NCBI RefSeq assembly: GCF_029945705.1
Contig: NZ_JAQSDC010000004.1
Coordinates: forward strand, 248,001 to 312,000
Reading direction: 5' to 3'
From: Methylotenera sp.
GTDB lineage: Bacteria > Pseudomonadota > Gammaproteobacteria > Burkholderiales > Methylophilaceae
Length of the DNA: 64,000 nucleotides
This document shows positions 31,000 through 41,621 of the stretch, in pieces. Position 1 is the first letter of the stretch, and the number at the start of each line of letters is the position of its first letter. The notes under the pieces are model-generated. The model was not told the DNA's origin, searched no databases, and saw only the letters and a list, made by a program, of their open reading frames with translations. Both the position numbers and the translations under genes were made by a program.

Positions 31000-31743
31000 A
31001 TGAATCTTGCCACTCCCCCAGTCATTACTCCAGAATCTGTAAAAGTAGCCTGCTCAAATTGCAACTTGCGTGAGCTTTGTATGCCTGCTGGGTTTAATGC
31101 CAATGATATGAAGAAGTTAGATGAAATAGTGGCTACGCGTCGCCGAGTTAAGCAGGGTGATATGCTATTTAGCAACGGTGATGCATTCACCTCACTTTAT
31201 GCGATTAGAACAGGTTTTTTCAAAACTTGTATTTCAACTGAAGACGGCCGTGAACAAGTGACAGGTTTTCAAATGGCAGGCGAAATTATCGGTTTAGATG
31301 GCATTGTTACAGACCACCATAGCTGTAACGCTGTGGCCTTAGAAGACGCAGAAGTCTGTGTGATGCCTTTTGCCAACGTGGAAGACTTATCCCGTGAATT
31401 CCCTTTATTACAGCGTCATGTTCATAAAATTATGAGTCGCGAAATTGTGCGTGAAAATAGCGTGATGATGTTGCTAGGTAATATGCGAGCGGAAGAGCGC
31501 TTAGCGGCTTTTTTACTGAATTTGACTCAGCGGTTACATGCACGCGGGTTTTCGCAGACTGAATTGACGCTTAGAATGTCGCGAGAAGAAATAGGCAGTT
31601 ATCTTGGCATGAAGCTAGAAACAGTGAGCCGCGCTTTTTCTAAATTTAGTGATGACGGTATCATCGAAGTAAAGCAGCGTTATGTCCGTATTTTAAATAC
31701 TGATGCGCTCAAGAAAATATTCAATCCAGAAACTTGTAATTAA
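31000..31743 (+). CDS. fnr: FNR/Anr-type [4Fe-4S] transcriptional regulator
   Basis: ACSNCNLRELC (C-x2-C-x5-C), further Cys in HHSCNAVALED, Crp-type HTH (MSREEIGSYLGMKLETVSRAFSKF); ATG at 31000 preferred to 30952. Confidence 0.93.
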   Translation: MNLATPPVITPESVKVACSNCNLRELCMPAGFNANDMKKLDEIVATRRRVKQGDMLFSNGDAFTSLYAIRTGFFKTCISTEDGREQVTGFQMAGEIIGLDGIVTDHHSCNAVALEDAEVCVMPFANVEDLSREFPLLQRHVHKIMSREIVRENSVMMLLGNMRAEERLAAFLLNLTQRLHARGFSQTELTLRMSREEIGSYLGMKLETVSRAFSKFSDDGIIEVKQRYVRILNTDALKKIFNPETCN

Positions 31744-31800
31744 AATCAACTTGCTTTTAGCGTTATCAATATGGATAAACGCTAAATTCCAAACTCTAGA

Positions 31801-32676
31801 ATGACTTTACAGCACACACTAACTGTTTTCGACCATAACCGTGATGTTAGCGGCATGAAATACGTTTATCCAGTAGTTTCTCGGCGGGCTGGTGGCGTTT
31901 CAATTGGCATTAATCTTAATGTTAATAATGCTTGTAACTGGCGCTGTGCCTATTGCCAGGTGCCCAATCTTACGCGTGGTACGCCACCGCCAATCGAATT
32001 GCTTCTACTAGAAAAAGAACTTAGATCTTTTTTGACCTATGCGCTGCATGGCGACTTTATGGAACGCTATGTTGCTGAAGGTGATAGACATCTGAAAGAC
32101 ATTGCTTTTTCAGGCAATGGCGAGCCTACCAGCACGAAAGAGTTTCCCGAAGCAGTGTCTTTGGTGGAGAAAGTGCTAATAGAGTTTAATTTGTTGGGTG
32201 CTATTAGCAATACCAAACAAGTCAATCCTATCAAATTGAGATTGATTACTAATGGTAGTTTGATGGATAAGCAAACTGTCCTTGATAGCGTGAGCCACCT
32301 AGCCAAGTGTAATGGTGAAGTTTGGTTTAAGCTTGATGCAGGTACTAAAGAGGGCATTGCCCGAATTAATGACGTGAATTTGAGTCCAGAAAGCCATATT
32401 CAGCGCCTAAGAAAATGTGCGGCAGCTTGCCCAACTTTTATACAAACTTGCATGTTTGGATTAGACGGTGAACCGCCACAAGAGGCCGATATTTTGGCCT
32501 ATTTAGCGCTCATTAGCCAAGTTAAGGATGTCGTTCAAGGTGTCCATCTTTATGGACTCGCGCGCCCGTCCTATCAGGCTGAAGCGGCAAGATTAAGTCG
32601 ACTGCCAGAAGAGTGGTTAGACGGCATTGCGCAACGAATACGCCTGCTAAGTCTTGCCGTATATGTTAGCCCATAA
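31801..32676 (+). CDS. Radical SAM protein
   Basis: NVNNACNWRCAYCQVPNLTRG (CxxxCxxC), AFSGNGEPTS. Confidence 0.82.
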   Translation: MTLQHTLTVFDHNRDVSGMKYVYPVVSRRAGGVSIGINLNVNNACNWRCAYCQVPNLTRGTPPPIELLLLEKELRSFLTYALHGDFMERYVAEGDRHLKDIAFSGNGEPTSTKEFPEAVSLVEKVLIEFNLLGAISNTKQVNPIKLRLITNGSLMDKQTVLDSVSHLAKCNGEVWFKLDAGTKEGIARINDVNLSPESHIQRLRKCAAACPTFIQTCMFGLDGEPPQEADILAYLALISQVKDVVQGVHLYGLARPSYQAEAARLSRLPEEWLDGIAQRIRLLSLAVYVSP

Positions 32677-32806
32677 CCAGTGCGCGTCTGCTAGAAAACA
32701 GCCATCACCCATTGAATGACCTTAGGCTGTTACCTAAACGTAACGCACTCACCCTTAGTTGGCATTCTGGCGGACTGTTACTACTATAAACTTAGGAATA
32801 AGCTGG

Positions 32807-33067
32807 TTACTGACTTTCTATTGGCTTAATGCCTGTTGCTGCATGGTTACGCGCTTGCATGGCTGGCGCCATGCCATCATGTTCTGCGCTGAGTGTTTTG
32901 TTGATTTCCATCCCTTTGCGATAGTAGTCATCAATCACAGCATCAGGTCGTGTAATGGCGAGATATAAAGTAATGAAAGAGGCGATCACAACAACTAAAG
33001 GGCCTCCAATCACTAGCCAAACATAGCCATAGCGCCACCAAGGTTTTGTATCCAGTTTTTCCATCAT
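32807..33067 (-). CDS. fixH: FixH-like protein
   Basis: Small membrane protein PWWRYGYVWLVIGGPLVVVIASFITLYLAITRPDAVIDDYYRKGMEIN directly downstream of ccoG. Confidence 0.78.
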   Translation of the reverse strand: MMEKLDTKPWWRYGYVWLVIGGPLVVVIASFITLYLAITRPDAVIDDYYRKGMEINKTLSAEHDGMAPAMQARNHAATGIKPIESQ

Positions 33068-33138
33068 ATATCCTTATCTATTTAATTTATTCACTAAGTT
33101 TTTAACTTTTTTTTAACTTGGTTTTTAATTTAGGTTTC

Positions 33139-34656
33139 TTACCTAGGTACTAAGAAGACAGACTTTTCAGTGACAATTTCTTTACTTTCAATGGCTTCAA
33201 TTACAAATTGAATTTTATGTGAGCCAGATTCGGCAGTGCCATCAGGCATTTTTAAAGCAACGATTACCCAGCGCGACTCTGTAGGTTTAACGATAAATGT
33301 GTGATCATTTTCATTGATCTGCTTACTGTCTTCAGCCGATTCAGACTCTTTGCTATACGTTTTATTTTTGTCGCCTTGAGTTTCTTTAGTATCTTTTGCA
33401 TCTATTTCAAGACCTTTTAAGCCTGTGGCACTGATACGATAGTGCTGAGTTTCTTCCGTACCGTTCATAATTTGCATACGATACACATTCTCTAGCATAC
33501 CGTCATCACTTAAACGTCCCAACACAGCGTTGTCACGCATGACATCAACTCTGAAAGGTGTTCTGAACCACAAGCTTGCTAATAAGCCAGCAACGAGCAG
33601 CAGTAGCACTGCAGAGTAAATAAGTACGCGTGGACGTAATATCCGCTTAAACATTTGTTGGTGAGACCAATTATTTGTCAGTGCATTTTGTGTGGAGTAT
33701 TTAACTAAGCCGCGCTCATAGCCCATTTTGTCCATCACCGTCTCGCATACATCAGCACATGCACCACAGCCAATACATTCGTATTGCAATCCATCGCGAA
33801 TATCAATACCAGTAGGACAAACTTGAACGCAAAGGCTGCAATCTATACAAGAACCCATTACTTTTGTATTCACCTCAGCCTTCCGTGAGCGCCCACCGCG
33901 TGGCTCGCCACGTGCTTCATCATAGGTCACAATGAGAGTATCGTCATCGAACATGGCACTTTGAAAGCGTGCGTAGGGGCACATATATTTGCATACTTGT
34001 TCGCGCATGAACCCAGCGTTACCATAAGTAGCAAAACCGTAAAAGCCAACCCAGAACATTTCCCATGGGCCTAAACTCATGTTTACAACAGCATGTGCAA
34101 GCTCACGAATTGGTGTGAAGTATCCTACGAAGGTAAAACCAGTCCATAATGCAAATGCAATCCAAACAAAATGCTTAGCCACTTTTCTGCTGATTTTTTT
34201 CGAAGACATCCCAGCTGCATCGAGTTTCATACGTGCCGCACGGTCACCTTCAATTTTCTTTTCTATCCACAGGAATATTTCGGTATAGACAGTTTGAGGG
34301 CAAGCATAGCCGCACCATAAGCGACCAGCAATCGCGGTAAAAAGGAATAAAGAGAGCGCTGAAATGATTAGGATTGCAGTGAGGTAAATCAAATCTTGCG
34401 GATACAAGACTAGTTTGAAAATATAAAAGCGCTTAGCTTCAAGATCAAACAGCAGGGCTTGGCGATGACCCCATTCTAACCAAGGTACACCGTAAAAAAA
34501 GAGCTGGGTCAACCAAATCATCACCCAGCGCCATTGTGTGAAGAAACCTGAAACGCTACGAGGGTAGATTTTTTCCGCCGATTCGTACAGAGAAATGACC
34601 ACCTCATTTAAGGGAATCGTGACTTCTGCTTTTTTGACGCTTGGTGCTTTACTCAT
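33139..34656 (-). CDS. ccoG: cbb3 oxidase assembly protein CcoG/RdxA (polyferredoxin)
   Basis: CGYACPQTVYTEIF, CIDCSLCVQVCPTGIDIRDGLQYECIGCGACADVCE; TM segments. Confidence 0.96.
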   Translation of the reverse strand: MSKAPSVKKAEVTIPLNEVVISLYESAEKIYPRSVSGFFTQWRWVMIWLTQLFFYGVPWLEWGHRQALLFDLEAKRFYIFKLVLYPQDLIYLTAILIISALSLFLFTAIAGRLWCGYACPQTVYTEIFLWIEKKIEGDRAARMKLDAAGMSSKKISRKVAKHFVWIAFALWTGFTFVGYFTPIRELAHAVVNMSLGPWEMFWVGFYGFATYGNAGFMREQVCKYMCPYARFQSAMFDDDTLIVTYDEARGEPRGGRSRKAEVNTKVMGSCIDCSLCVQVCPTGIDIRDGLQYECIGCGACADVCETVMDKMGYERGLVKYSTQNALTNNWSHQQMFKRILRPRVLIYSAVLLLLVAGLLASLWFRTPFRVDVMRDNAVLGRLSDDGMLENVYRMQIMNGTEETQHYRISATGLKGLEIDAKDTKETQGDKNKTYSKESESAEDSKQINENDHTFIVKPTESRWVIVALKMPDGTAESGSHKIQFVIEAIESKEIVTEKSVFLVPR

Positions 34657-34702
34657 GCATCCAACTTTCTAAAACTCGCTTAAATTGCTTTTTTCTTATT
34701 AC

Positions 34703-34732
34703 ACGGCATTAAAGTAGGTACTTTAATGCCGT
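34703..34732. other. Perfect 13-bp inverted repeat in the ccoP-ccoG intercistronic gap
   Basis: ACGGCATTAAAGT-AGGT-ACTTTAATGCCGT. Confidence 0.85.
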
Positions 34733-34776
34733 TTGCTACTATGCTTTCGTATTACCAAGCTTGCGAACAGCTAAGC

Positions 34777-35682
34777 TTATTTATTGTTTGAGAAGCCCCA
34801 AACGTAAGCTGCCAACACATGAATCTGAGCTGGCGTGAACTTTTCTTTCCACGCTGGCATTTGATTGACTTTACCTTCATTGATACGTTTGATAATGGCC
34901 GCCTCACCTGCACCGTGCAACCAAATATTGTCAGTTAAGTTAGCCGAACCAATGTCCATATTGCCTTTACCTTCAGGACCATGGCAGGCTGCACAAACTG
35001 CAAACTTTTCTTTACCTAAACCAGCGCGACCTGAGTCGTAAATACTGCCAGATAGACTTAGCACATAGTTAGCAACGTTTTTAACGTCTTCTGGTGTACC
35101 TACCGCTGCTGCCATAGGAGGCATCATACCAATGCGACCACCAACAATAGTTTCTTCAATCTTAGCTGGGCTACCACCGTGTAACCAGTCCTTGTCGGTA
35201 AGATTAGGGAAACCACGACTTCCTTTAGCATCTGAACCATGACACTGAGCACAGTTATTCATAAATATGCGCTCGCCAATGGCTCTAGCTTCAGGGTTCT
35301 TTGCAAGATCTTCAGTTTTCATCACAGCAAATTTTGCGTACATTGGCTCTAGCGCTTTATTTGCTGCCGCTACTTCTTGATCGTATTGTTTAGTTGCTGT
35401 CCAGCCCAATTTACCAGCAAAACTTCCTAAGCCAGGATAAGCTGCAAGATAAAATAATGCAAAGATTATGGTAAGAATAAACATCCCAACCCACCAGCGC
35501 GGTAATGGGTTGTTCATTTCACGGAGGTCTTCATCCCAAACATGATCACTGGTGTTATCAACACCAGAAGTTACTACTTTAACTCTACTTGCCACTACTA
35601 TCATGAATGCGCAAAAGGCTATACCGCCTAGCACAATCACTGTAATGAAGATTGGCCAAAAGCCACTAGTAAAATCACTCAT
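34777..35682 (-). CDS. ccoP: cbb3-type cytochrome c oxidase subunit III (diheme)
   Basis: Two CxxCH motifs (CAQCH, CAACH); DHVWDEDLREMNNPLPRWW. Confidence 0.97.
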   Translation of the reverse strand: MSDFTSGFWPIFITVIVLGGIAFCAFMIVVASRVKVVTSGVDNTSDHVWDEDLREMNNPLPRWWVGMFILTIIFALFYLAAYPGLGSFAGKLGWTATKQYDQEVAAANKALEPMYAKFAVMKTEDLAKNPEARAIGERIFMNNCAQCHGSDAKGSRGFPNLTDKDWLHGGSPAKIEETIVGGRIGMMPPMAAAVGTPEDVKNVANYVLSLSGSIYDSGRAGLGKEKFAVCAACHGPEGKGNMDIGSANLTDNIWLHGAGEAAIIKRINEGKVNQMPAWKEKFTPAQIHVLAAYVWGFSNNK

Positions 35683-35724
35683 TTTATTTTCCTTTATTCT
35701 TCAGTGTATGAAGTTTTCTTAACT

Positions 35725-35862
35725 TTAATCTTCGTTAAAAGGCAGGTTAGCGCCTTCTTTAAAGTCTGAAGTATTTCGATTTCGCCAAACCCAGATTAGG
35801 ATGCCAACAAACACAATAAAACTTATGATTGTCACTGCAATGCGAAGTGTATTCATATCCAT
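35725..35862 (-). CDS. ccoQ: cbb3-type oxidase subunit IV, CcoQ (45 aa; absent from the supplied ORF track)
   Basis: Hand translation: MDMNTLRIAVTIISFIVFVGILIWVWRNRNTSDFKEGANLPFNED*; between ccoO and ccoP. Confidence 0.82.
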   Translation of the reverse strand: MDMNTLRIAVTIISFIVFVGILIWVWRNRNTSDFKEGANLPFNED

Positions 35863-35905
35863 TTTGGGTTTTTCCTTATATTCAGGTTACTTCAATATAT
35901 TTAGC

Positions 35906-36547
35906 TTATTTTAAGTGAATACCTAAAACTTGCAGATATGCAATCAAAGCATCTTGTTCAGTTTTGCCTTTGACATCTTCTACAGCAGTCGCAATTTCAG
36001 CATCTGTATAAGGCACGCCAACGGTGCGAAGCGCGCGCATATGTGCTGGCATAACATCTGCATCAACTGGCGTTTTTTCTAACCAAGGGTACGCAGGCAT
36101 AATCGACTCAGGCACAAGGTCGCGTGGGTTGTTCAAATGAATACGTTGCCAATCATCACTATACTTACCACCAACACGTGCTAAGTCTGGGCCTGTACGT
36201 TTACTACCCCATTGGAAAGGGTGGTCATACACTGATTCACCTGCCACTGAATAGTGGCCATAACGCAATGTTTCAGCACGGAAAGGACGAATCATTTGTG
36301 AGTGGCAGTTATAGCAGCCCTCACGTTGATAAATGTCACGTCCAGCTAATTGCAGTGCAGTATATGGCTTTAGACCAGTGATAGGCTCTGTTGTTGATTT
36401 TTGAAAGAATAACGGAACGATTTCCACTAAACCGCCAAACGCAACGGTGAGCAAAATCAACACAATCATCAGAAAGTTACTGGTCTCAATTTTTTCGTGG
36501 CTGAAGCCACTTTTTGTTTCACTGTTTTTATTTAAGTCTGACATCAT
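35906..36547 (-). CDS. ccoO: cbb3-type cytochrome c oxidase subunit II
   Basis: [36 protein letters not shown]. Confidence 0.97.
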   Translation of the reverse strand: MMSDLNKNSETKSGFSHEKIETSNFLMIVLILLTVAFGGLVEIVPLFFQKSTTEPITGLKPYTALQLAGRDIYQREGCYNCHSQMIRPFRAETLRYGHYSVAGESVYDHPFQWGSKRTGPDLARVGGKYSDDWQRIHLNNPRDLVPESIMPAYPWLEKTPVDADVMPAHMRALRTVGVPYTDAEIATAVEDVKGKTEQDALIAYLQVLGIHLK

Positions 36548-36553
36548 TTTTCC

Positions 36554-37990
36554 TTAAGCGTGAGCAGTAACAGCTGGAATATTGACAACAGCAGCTTTGC
36601 CATTGCTTGCCGTTTTAAGTGTATTCCACAACATAATCGTCATGCCGCTAAGGTAAAGTAAACCGCCTAGCGCACGAATGATGTAGTACGGATGTTTTGC
36701 TTTTACGCTTTCCACGAATGTATATGTCAATGTGCCATCCGTGTTAATAGCGCGCCACATTAGGCCTTCCATCACGCCAGAAATCCACAGTGATGAAATA
36801 TAAAGCACGATGCCGATAGTAGCTAACCAGAAGTGGAGCTCAATCGCTTTGATACTGTACATTTGCTTTTGACCATATAGGCGCGGAATCATGTAATAAA
36901 GTGCACCCATAGAGACTAAGCCAACCCAACCTAAAGCACCTGAGTGAACGTGACCAATAGTCCAGTCTGTATAGTGAGAGAGGGAGTTAACGGTTTTAAT
37001 CGCCATCATTGGACCTTCAAAGGTACTCATACCGTAGAAAGATAATGAAACAATTAAGAAACGCAAGATAGGATCTGTACGTAATTTATGCCATGCGCCA
37101 GACATTGTCATCATGCCATTAATCATACCGCCCCAGCTTGGTGCTAATAAAATCAACGAGAAGGCCATGCCGACAGATTGAGTCCAGTCAGGTAAAGCTG
37201 TGTAATGCAAGTGGTGAGGACCCGCCCACATGTAAGTGAAAATTAAAGCCCAGAAATGCACGATAGACAAACTGTATGAGTAAACCGGACGACCCGCTTG
37301 TTTAGGCACAAAATAATACATGATGCCTAAGAAACCTGCTGTCAGGAAAAAGCCAACCGCATTATGACCGTACCACCATTGCACCATCGCATCTTGCACA
37401 CCAGCATATGCGGAGTAAGACTTCATAAAGCCCGCAGGAATCGCCGCACTGTTTACAATATGCAATAAAGCAACAGTTAAAATAAATGCACCAAAGAACC
37501 AGTTGGCTACGTAAATATGTTTTACTTTACGTTGACCAATCGTACCAAAGAACACAATGGCATAGGACACCCAAACGATAGCAATTAAAATATCAATAGG
37601 CCATTCTAATTCGGCGTACTCTTTAGATTGTGTGTAACCTAAAGGCAGTGAAATAGCTGCAGATATAATCACTAACTGCCAGCCCCAGAAAACAAAGCTC
37701 GCCAGCTTAGGCATAAATAACTTAGTTTGACAGGTACGCTGAACTACATAAAAAGAGGTGGCCATCAATGTGCAACCCCCAAACGCGAAAATAACCGCGT
37801 TGGTATGAAGTGGACGCAAACGCCCAAAACTGGTCCAAGGTAAGCCTAGATTAAGTTCTGGCCAGACAAGTTGTGAGGCGATAATCACGCCCATTAACAT
37901 GCCAAACACGCCCCAAACTACGGCCATGATTGAAAATTGCCGTATGACACCATCTTCATACGTAATTGCTTGAGTTTTAAGGTCTTGCAT
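36554..37990 (-). CDS. ccoN: cbb3-type cytochrome c oxidase subunit I
   Basis: Heme-copper oxidase core ([51 protein letters not shown]). Confidence 0.98.
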   Translation of the reverse strand: MQDLKTQAITYEDGVIRQFSIMAVVWGVFGMLMGVIIASQLVWPELNLGLPWTSFGRLRPLHTNAVIFAFGGCTLMATSFYVVQRTCQTKLFMPKLASFVFWGWQLVIISAAISLPLGYTQSKEYAELEWPIDILIAIVWVSYAIVFFGTIGQRKVKHIYVANWFFGAFILTVALLHIVNSAAIPAGFMKSYSAYAGVQDAMVQWWYGHNAVGFFLTAGFLGIMYYFVPKQAGRPVYSYSLSIVHFWALIFTYMWAGPHHLHYTALPDWTQSVGMAFSLILLAPSWGGMINGMMTMSGAWHKLRTDPILRFLIVSLSFYGMSTFEGPMMAIKTVNSLSHYTDWTIGHVHSGALGWVGLVSMGALYYMIPRLYGQKQMYSIKAIELHFWLATIGIVLYISSLWISGVMEGLMWRAINTDGTLTYTFVESVKAKHPYYIIRALGGLLYLSGMTIMLWNTLKTASNGKAAVVNIPAVTAHA

Positions 37991-38054
37991 TTGTTTCCCC
38001 TATAGCACTTATTGATAATTCTTTGTGAGTTTCACACGTGACATTCTGTCGCAC

Positions 38055-38085
38055 ATTGACATAAATCCAATTGATTTATGTCAAT
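38055..38085. promoter_or_regulatory. Inverted repeat containing an FNR-type box upstream of ccoN
   Basis: ATTGACATAAATC-CAATT-GATTTATGTCAAT; contains TTGAT-TTAT-GTCAA (38071-38084), one mismatch from the FNR consensus. Confidence 0.75.
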
Positions 38086-38396
38086 TAGATAGAAATTGAG
38101 TTTAGTTTCTAAAAGGTCGATATTCTAGCGCTGTTAGAGGTTCTTAGCTAGAATTAGTTGCTTGATAACGTAGAAGATTTTTGAATTTAAGCTCAATTAA
38201 ATATGTTACAAATAGATACAATTTTCGCTGTTAAGTTTCAGTACTTTTTTAAATAAATTTAATTCTTTTAAAACATCTAAAAACTGACGGTTTGTCTTGA
38301 TGTTGTTTAAGAATTGCTACGATATGTACTTGATTTAGATACAACCATTTGTTAACTCATATTCTGCAGATTAATAAAATCTAATGGATGGTCATA

Positions 38397-39764
38397 TTAA
38401 TCTGTTAAGTGATAGCGGCTTAACTTATACCAAAGTGAACGTTCGCTAATTTCCAGCAGTTTTGCCGCCCGACTTTTGTTGCCATTCACTTGTGTCAGCG
38501 CCTCTGAAATCAATTTCATCTCGATAGCTAGCACCGCGTCAGGTAGTGAGAGTGATTGCCTTGAGTTTGGATTGTCATTTGTATTTGTTAATAACGAAGC
38601 AGCAGGGGCAGTTTTCTTAACAATATCTACAGGTAAATTTTCTGCCCTAATTAATTGGCCGCCGCAAACGATAGCCGCACGTTCTAGCACATTTTCTAGT
38701 TCACGAATATTTCCTGGCCAAGCATAGTTTTCTAGAAGGCTGGCAGCATTGTCATCAATGCGAATACCGCGTTTTTTTAGAAAATGTGCTGTCAAAATTT
38801 TGATGTCGATTAATCGATCGCGCAAAGGGGGTAAGTCAATACGGAATACATTCAGGCGATAATATAAATCCTCACGTAACTTACCTTCTTTTATCGCCTG
38901 CATGGGGTCGCGATTAGTTGCGGCCACTACCCGAATGTCTACATTCAATTGCCGATTGCTCCCTAAGCGCTCAATGCTACCTTCTTGTAGGGCACGTAGC
39001 AGCTTGGCCTGCAGAGCAATTGGCATTTCAGTCACTTCATCTAGAAATAAAGTGCCGCCATCAGCCAGTTCAAACTTACCTATGCGCTCTTTAACTGCGC
39101 CAGTAAAGGCACCACGCTCATGGCCAAATAATTCAGACTCGAGCATTTCAGAGGGAATCGCCGCACAATTGACTGCAACAAAGAGTGCATTCTTTCTTGG
39201 GGATTGTTGATGAATGGCTCGCGCTACAAGTTCTTTGCCTGTTCCTGTTTCACCTGTAATCAGTACGGTAGCTTTTTCTGCAGCTACTTGGGAAATAGCC
39301 TGATGCACTATGCGAATAGCTGGACTTTCGCCAATTAAACTTTTGCCTATTTGCCCAGCTTCGCCGCGCAAAAACTGATTTTCAACTTTTAATCGAGTGA
39401 CAGAAAGTGCTCGGCTAATGGCAATTTCAAGAGTTTCCAAATCAAATGGCCGTAAGATGTAGTCTGAAGCGCCTAATTTCATGGCTTGCACTGCTGAAGA
39501 GATTTCACCTTGAGCCGTGACGATAATCACTGGGATTTCGATATTTTCAGCACGTAGAGCTTCTAGTAGTTTTAAGCCATCCATCACAGGCATGTGCAAA
39601 TCGCTAACGACTAAGTCGATATTATCATTTCGCAAAATCGTCAGTGCTTCTTTACCATTTTCTGCGACTACTGGCTGATAGCCAGTTTGGCGCAAGCTAA
39701 TTTCTAGCAGACGTCGCATATGGGGCTCGTCGTCAACAGCGAGAATACGTTTTTGCTGATTCAT
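38397..39764 (-). CDS. NtrC-family sigma54-dependent response regulator
   Basis: Receiver (LVVSDLHMPVMDGLKLLE), AAA+ with Walker A GETGTGKE and GAFTGA, Fis-type HTH at C-terminus. Confidence 0.96.
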   Translation of the reverse strand: MNQQKRILAVDDEPHMRRLLEISLRQTGYQPVVAENGKEALTILRNDNIDLVVSDLHMPVMDGLKLLEALRAENIEIPVIIVTAQGEISSAVQAMKLGASDYILRPFDLETLEIAISRALSVTRLKVENQFLRGEAGQIGKSLIGESPAIRIVHQAISQVAAEKATVLITGETGTGKELVARAIHQQSPRKNALFVAVNCAAIPSEMLESELFGHERGAFTGAVKERIGKFELADGGTLFLDEVTEMPIALQAKLLRALQEGSIERLGSNRQLNVDIRVVAATNRDPMQAIKEGKLREDLYYRLNVFRIDLPPLRDRLIDIKILTAHFLKKRGIRIDDNAASLLENYAWPGNIRELENVLERAAIVCGGQLIRAENLPVDIVKKTAPAASLLTNTNDNPNSRQSLSLPDAVLAIEMKLISEALTQVNGNKSRAAKLLEISERSLWYKLSRYHLTD

Positions 39765-39794
39765 TTTTTGATGCGTTCCATAAAATATTCTGTT

Positions 39795-41483
39795 TTATGC
39801 AGCCATGTCGACAGGTAGTTGTAGCCGAAATTCGGCACCGCCTAAGCTACTTTGATGCACACTAATATTGCCATGATTTGCCATTACAATCTGTTTTACA
39901 ATTGCTAATCCCAAGCCAATGCCGCCTCTGCGTTTACTGAAGAAGGGCTCAAATACTTGGTTGCGATGCTCCACTGGAATGCCTAGACCATTATCGGAAA
40001 CGGTAATTAATACTTGGTCAATTGAGGGTGTTACTTTTAATATTATTTTGCCATTATCTTGCAATACTTGAATTGCATTGAGTAATAAGTTTAATAAAAC
40101 CTGTGTGATTTGTTCTGCATCACACAGGGCTATAGATTTTTCATTCGCCTCGCAGATCAGTTCTATTTTCTTATTCTGAGCCTGCATACGCAACATTGCA
40201 ACGCACTGCTGCGCTAGCCCGGTAATATCTGTATGTTTAAAATCAGGCAATCTCGGCCTTGCTGAGTCAATCAATGCTGATACTAGTTTATTTAAACGCT
40301 CAGTTTCGCTAATAATAAATCCACAAACTTCACGGCCTTCTTCACTAATATTAGGCTCACGTAATAAGACTTGTGCTGATGAGCGCAAAATGCCCAAAGG
40401 GGTGCGTACTTCGTGACTCATGGCGGCTGCCATTTCACCGACTACTGCTAGTTTCGCGGCTCGTGTCAGATTTTCTTTAGAGCGCTCAAGGTCGTTAATC
40501 ATTTTACTAAAGGCATTTGAAAGCGCTGTGATTTCTAAGGGTTCAACAAGGTAACTTGTGCTTGGAGGCAATGCATTACTTGGTTCACGAATAAAGTTAT
40601 TGGCAAACGCCGTGAGTTTAACGAGTGGTTGAGTTAATGCTGTAGCGACTGGGAACGCAATTAAGCTAGCTAGAATAATGGTGGCAATCAATAAGCCAAT
40701 AAAAATATAAGCCATATGTTGGATAGGCGCTAATGCGTCTAAACGATATTCTGCAATCACAACGTGCCACTTGAAGCCGTTATAACCTTGATAGCCTTTG
40801 GATTTAGACGAGGTAGATAATTTTTCTTGAGTTTGAACATCTGACCAACGTGCGGTCATCGATATTACTTTGTTATTACCATCAAAAAGTGCTGCACCGC
40901 TTCTTCCTGAAACAGCGCCTTCTAAAATGTTGGTGATTTGATTCCAGTTAAAAACAGTGACCAAAGTGCCAAGTTTATTGCCGTCAAAAGCATCTTTAAC
41001 ATCGGTTGAGATGTTGAGTTGCTCCTGCATAATAGGCGCAATACTTATGTTATTACCCTGAATTTTGGTGCTTAACCAATCGCCAAATTGTGCGCGATGT
41101 TGACCAATTGATTCGGCGTTGCTCGATGCAATTACAATGCCTTTGTTATCTACAACATACAGTTCATTATAAATATCGTGGTAACTGTATTTTAAATCAC
41201 TTAAAAACTTGGATAGACGCTTATCAATGTCACCAATTCGAACATCTTGCATAATTTCCAGCTGGCCCCAAGACGCAGTATTATGCAAACGTTCAAACAT
41301 AATGCGGTCAATTTCATCTACAGTAGCGTTTGCTCGGGTTTGGGTATCATGTTTAATTTCGGACTTTAACGCACCGCGAGCCTCAAAAAAAGCCATGCCA
41401 GTGACCAGCATGGTTGGCAGCAAAGCAACTAGCAAAAATGCGCTAAGTAGAATAAAGCGTATAGGCAGGGCTTTTTTAAGCAT
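39795..41483 (-). CDS. Membrane sensor histidine kinase with extracytoplasmic Cache-like domain
   Basis: Two TM segments flanking about 230 aa; HAMP-like region; SHEVRTPLGILRSSAQVL H-box; N-box and GIGLGLAIVKQI. Confidence 0.94.
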   Translation of the reverse strand: MLKKALPIRFILLSAFLLVALLPTMLVTGMAFFEARGALKSEIKHDTQTRANATVDEIDRIMFERLHNTASWGQLEIMQDVRIGDIDKRLSKFLSDLKYSYHDIYNELYVVDNKGIVIASSNAESIGQHRAQFGDWLSTKIQGNNISIAPIMQEQLNISTDVKDAFDGNKLGTLVTVFNWNQITNILEGAVSGRSGAALFDGNNKVISMTARWSDVQTQEKLSTSSKSKGYQGYNGFKWHVVIAEYRLDALAPIQHMAYIFIGLLIATIILASLIAFPVATALTQPLVKLTAFANNFIREPSNALPPSTSYLVEPLEITALSNAFSKMINDLERSKENLTRAAKLAVVGEMAAAMSHEVRTPLGILRSSAQVLLREPNISEEGREVCGFIISETERLNKLVSALIDSARPRLPDFKHTDITGLAQQCVAMLRMQAQNKKIELICEANEKSIALCDAEQITQVLLNLLLNAIQVLQDNGKIILKVTPSIDQVLITVSDNGLGIPVEHRNQVFEPFFSKRRGGIGLGLAIVKQIVMANHGNISVHQSSLGGAEFRLQLPVDMAA

Positions 41484-41621
41484 CTGATTTAGTGCGAGAA
41501 TGAAAGCATGATAGGTTGTAATAAATTAAGCAAAGCAATTTATACCAAATGAGTTTAGCGAATTGGAATGATATACCGTTGCTAGTTTATCAACGTAGTA
41601 GTTTTTAGTGATGGAGAAATT

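Noticed and set aside
32759-32968. 69-aa plus-strand ORF overlapping fixH
   Set aside because: Antisense to a FixH-like gene with better synteny support; no domain or RBS evidence.
41560-41590. Possible second sigma54 promoter before the porin gene (TTGGAATGATATACCGTTGCT)
   Set aside because: The GG-to-GC spacing is 14 nt, not the invariant 10 nt.
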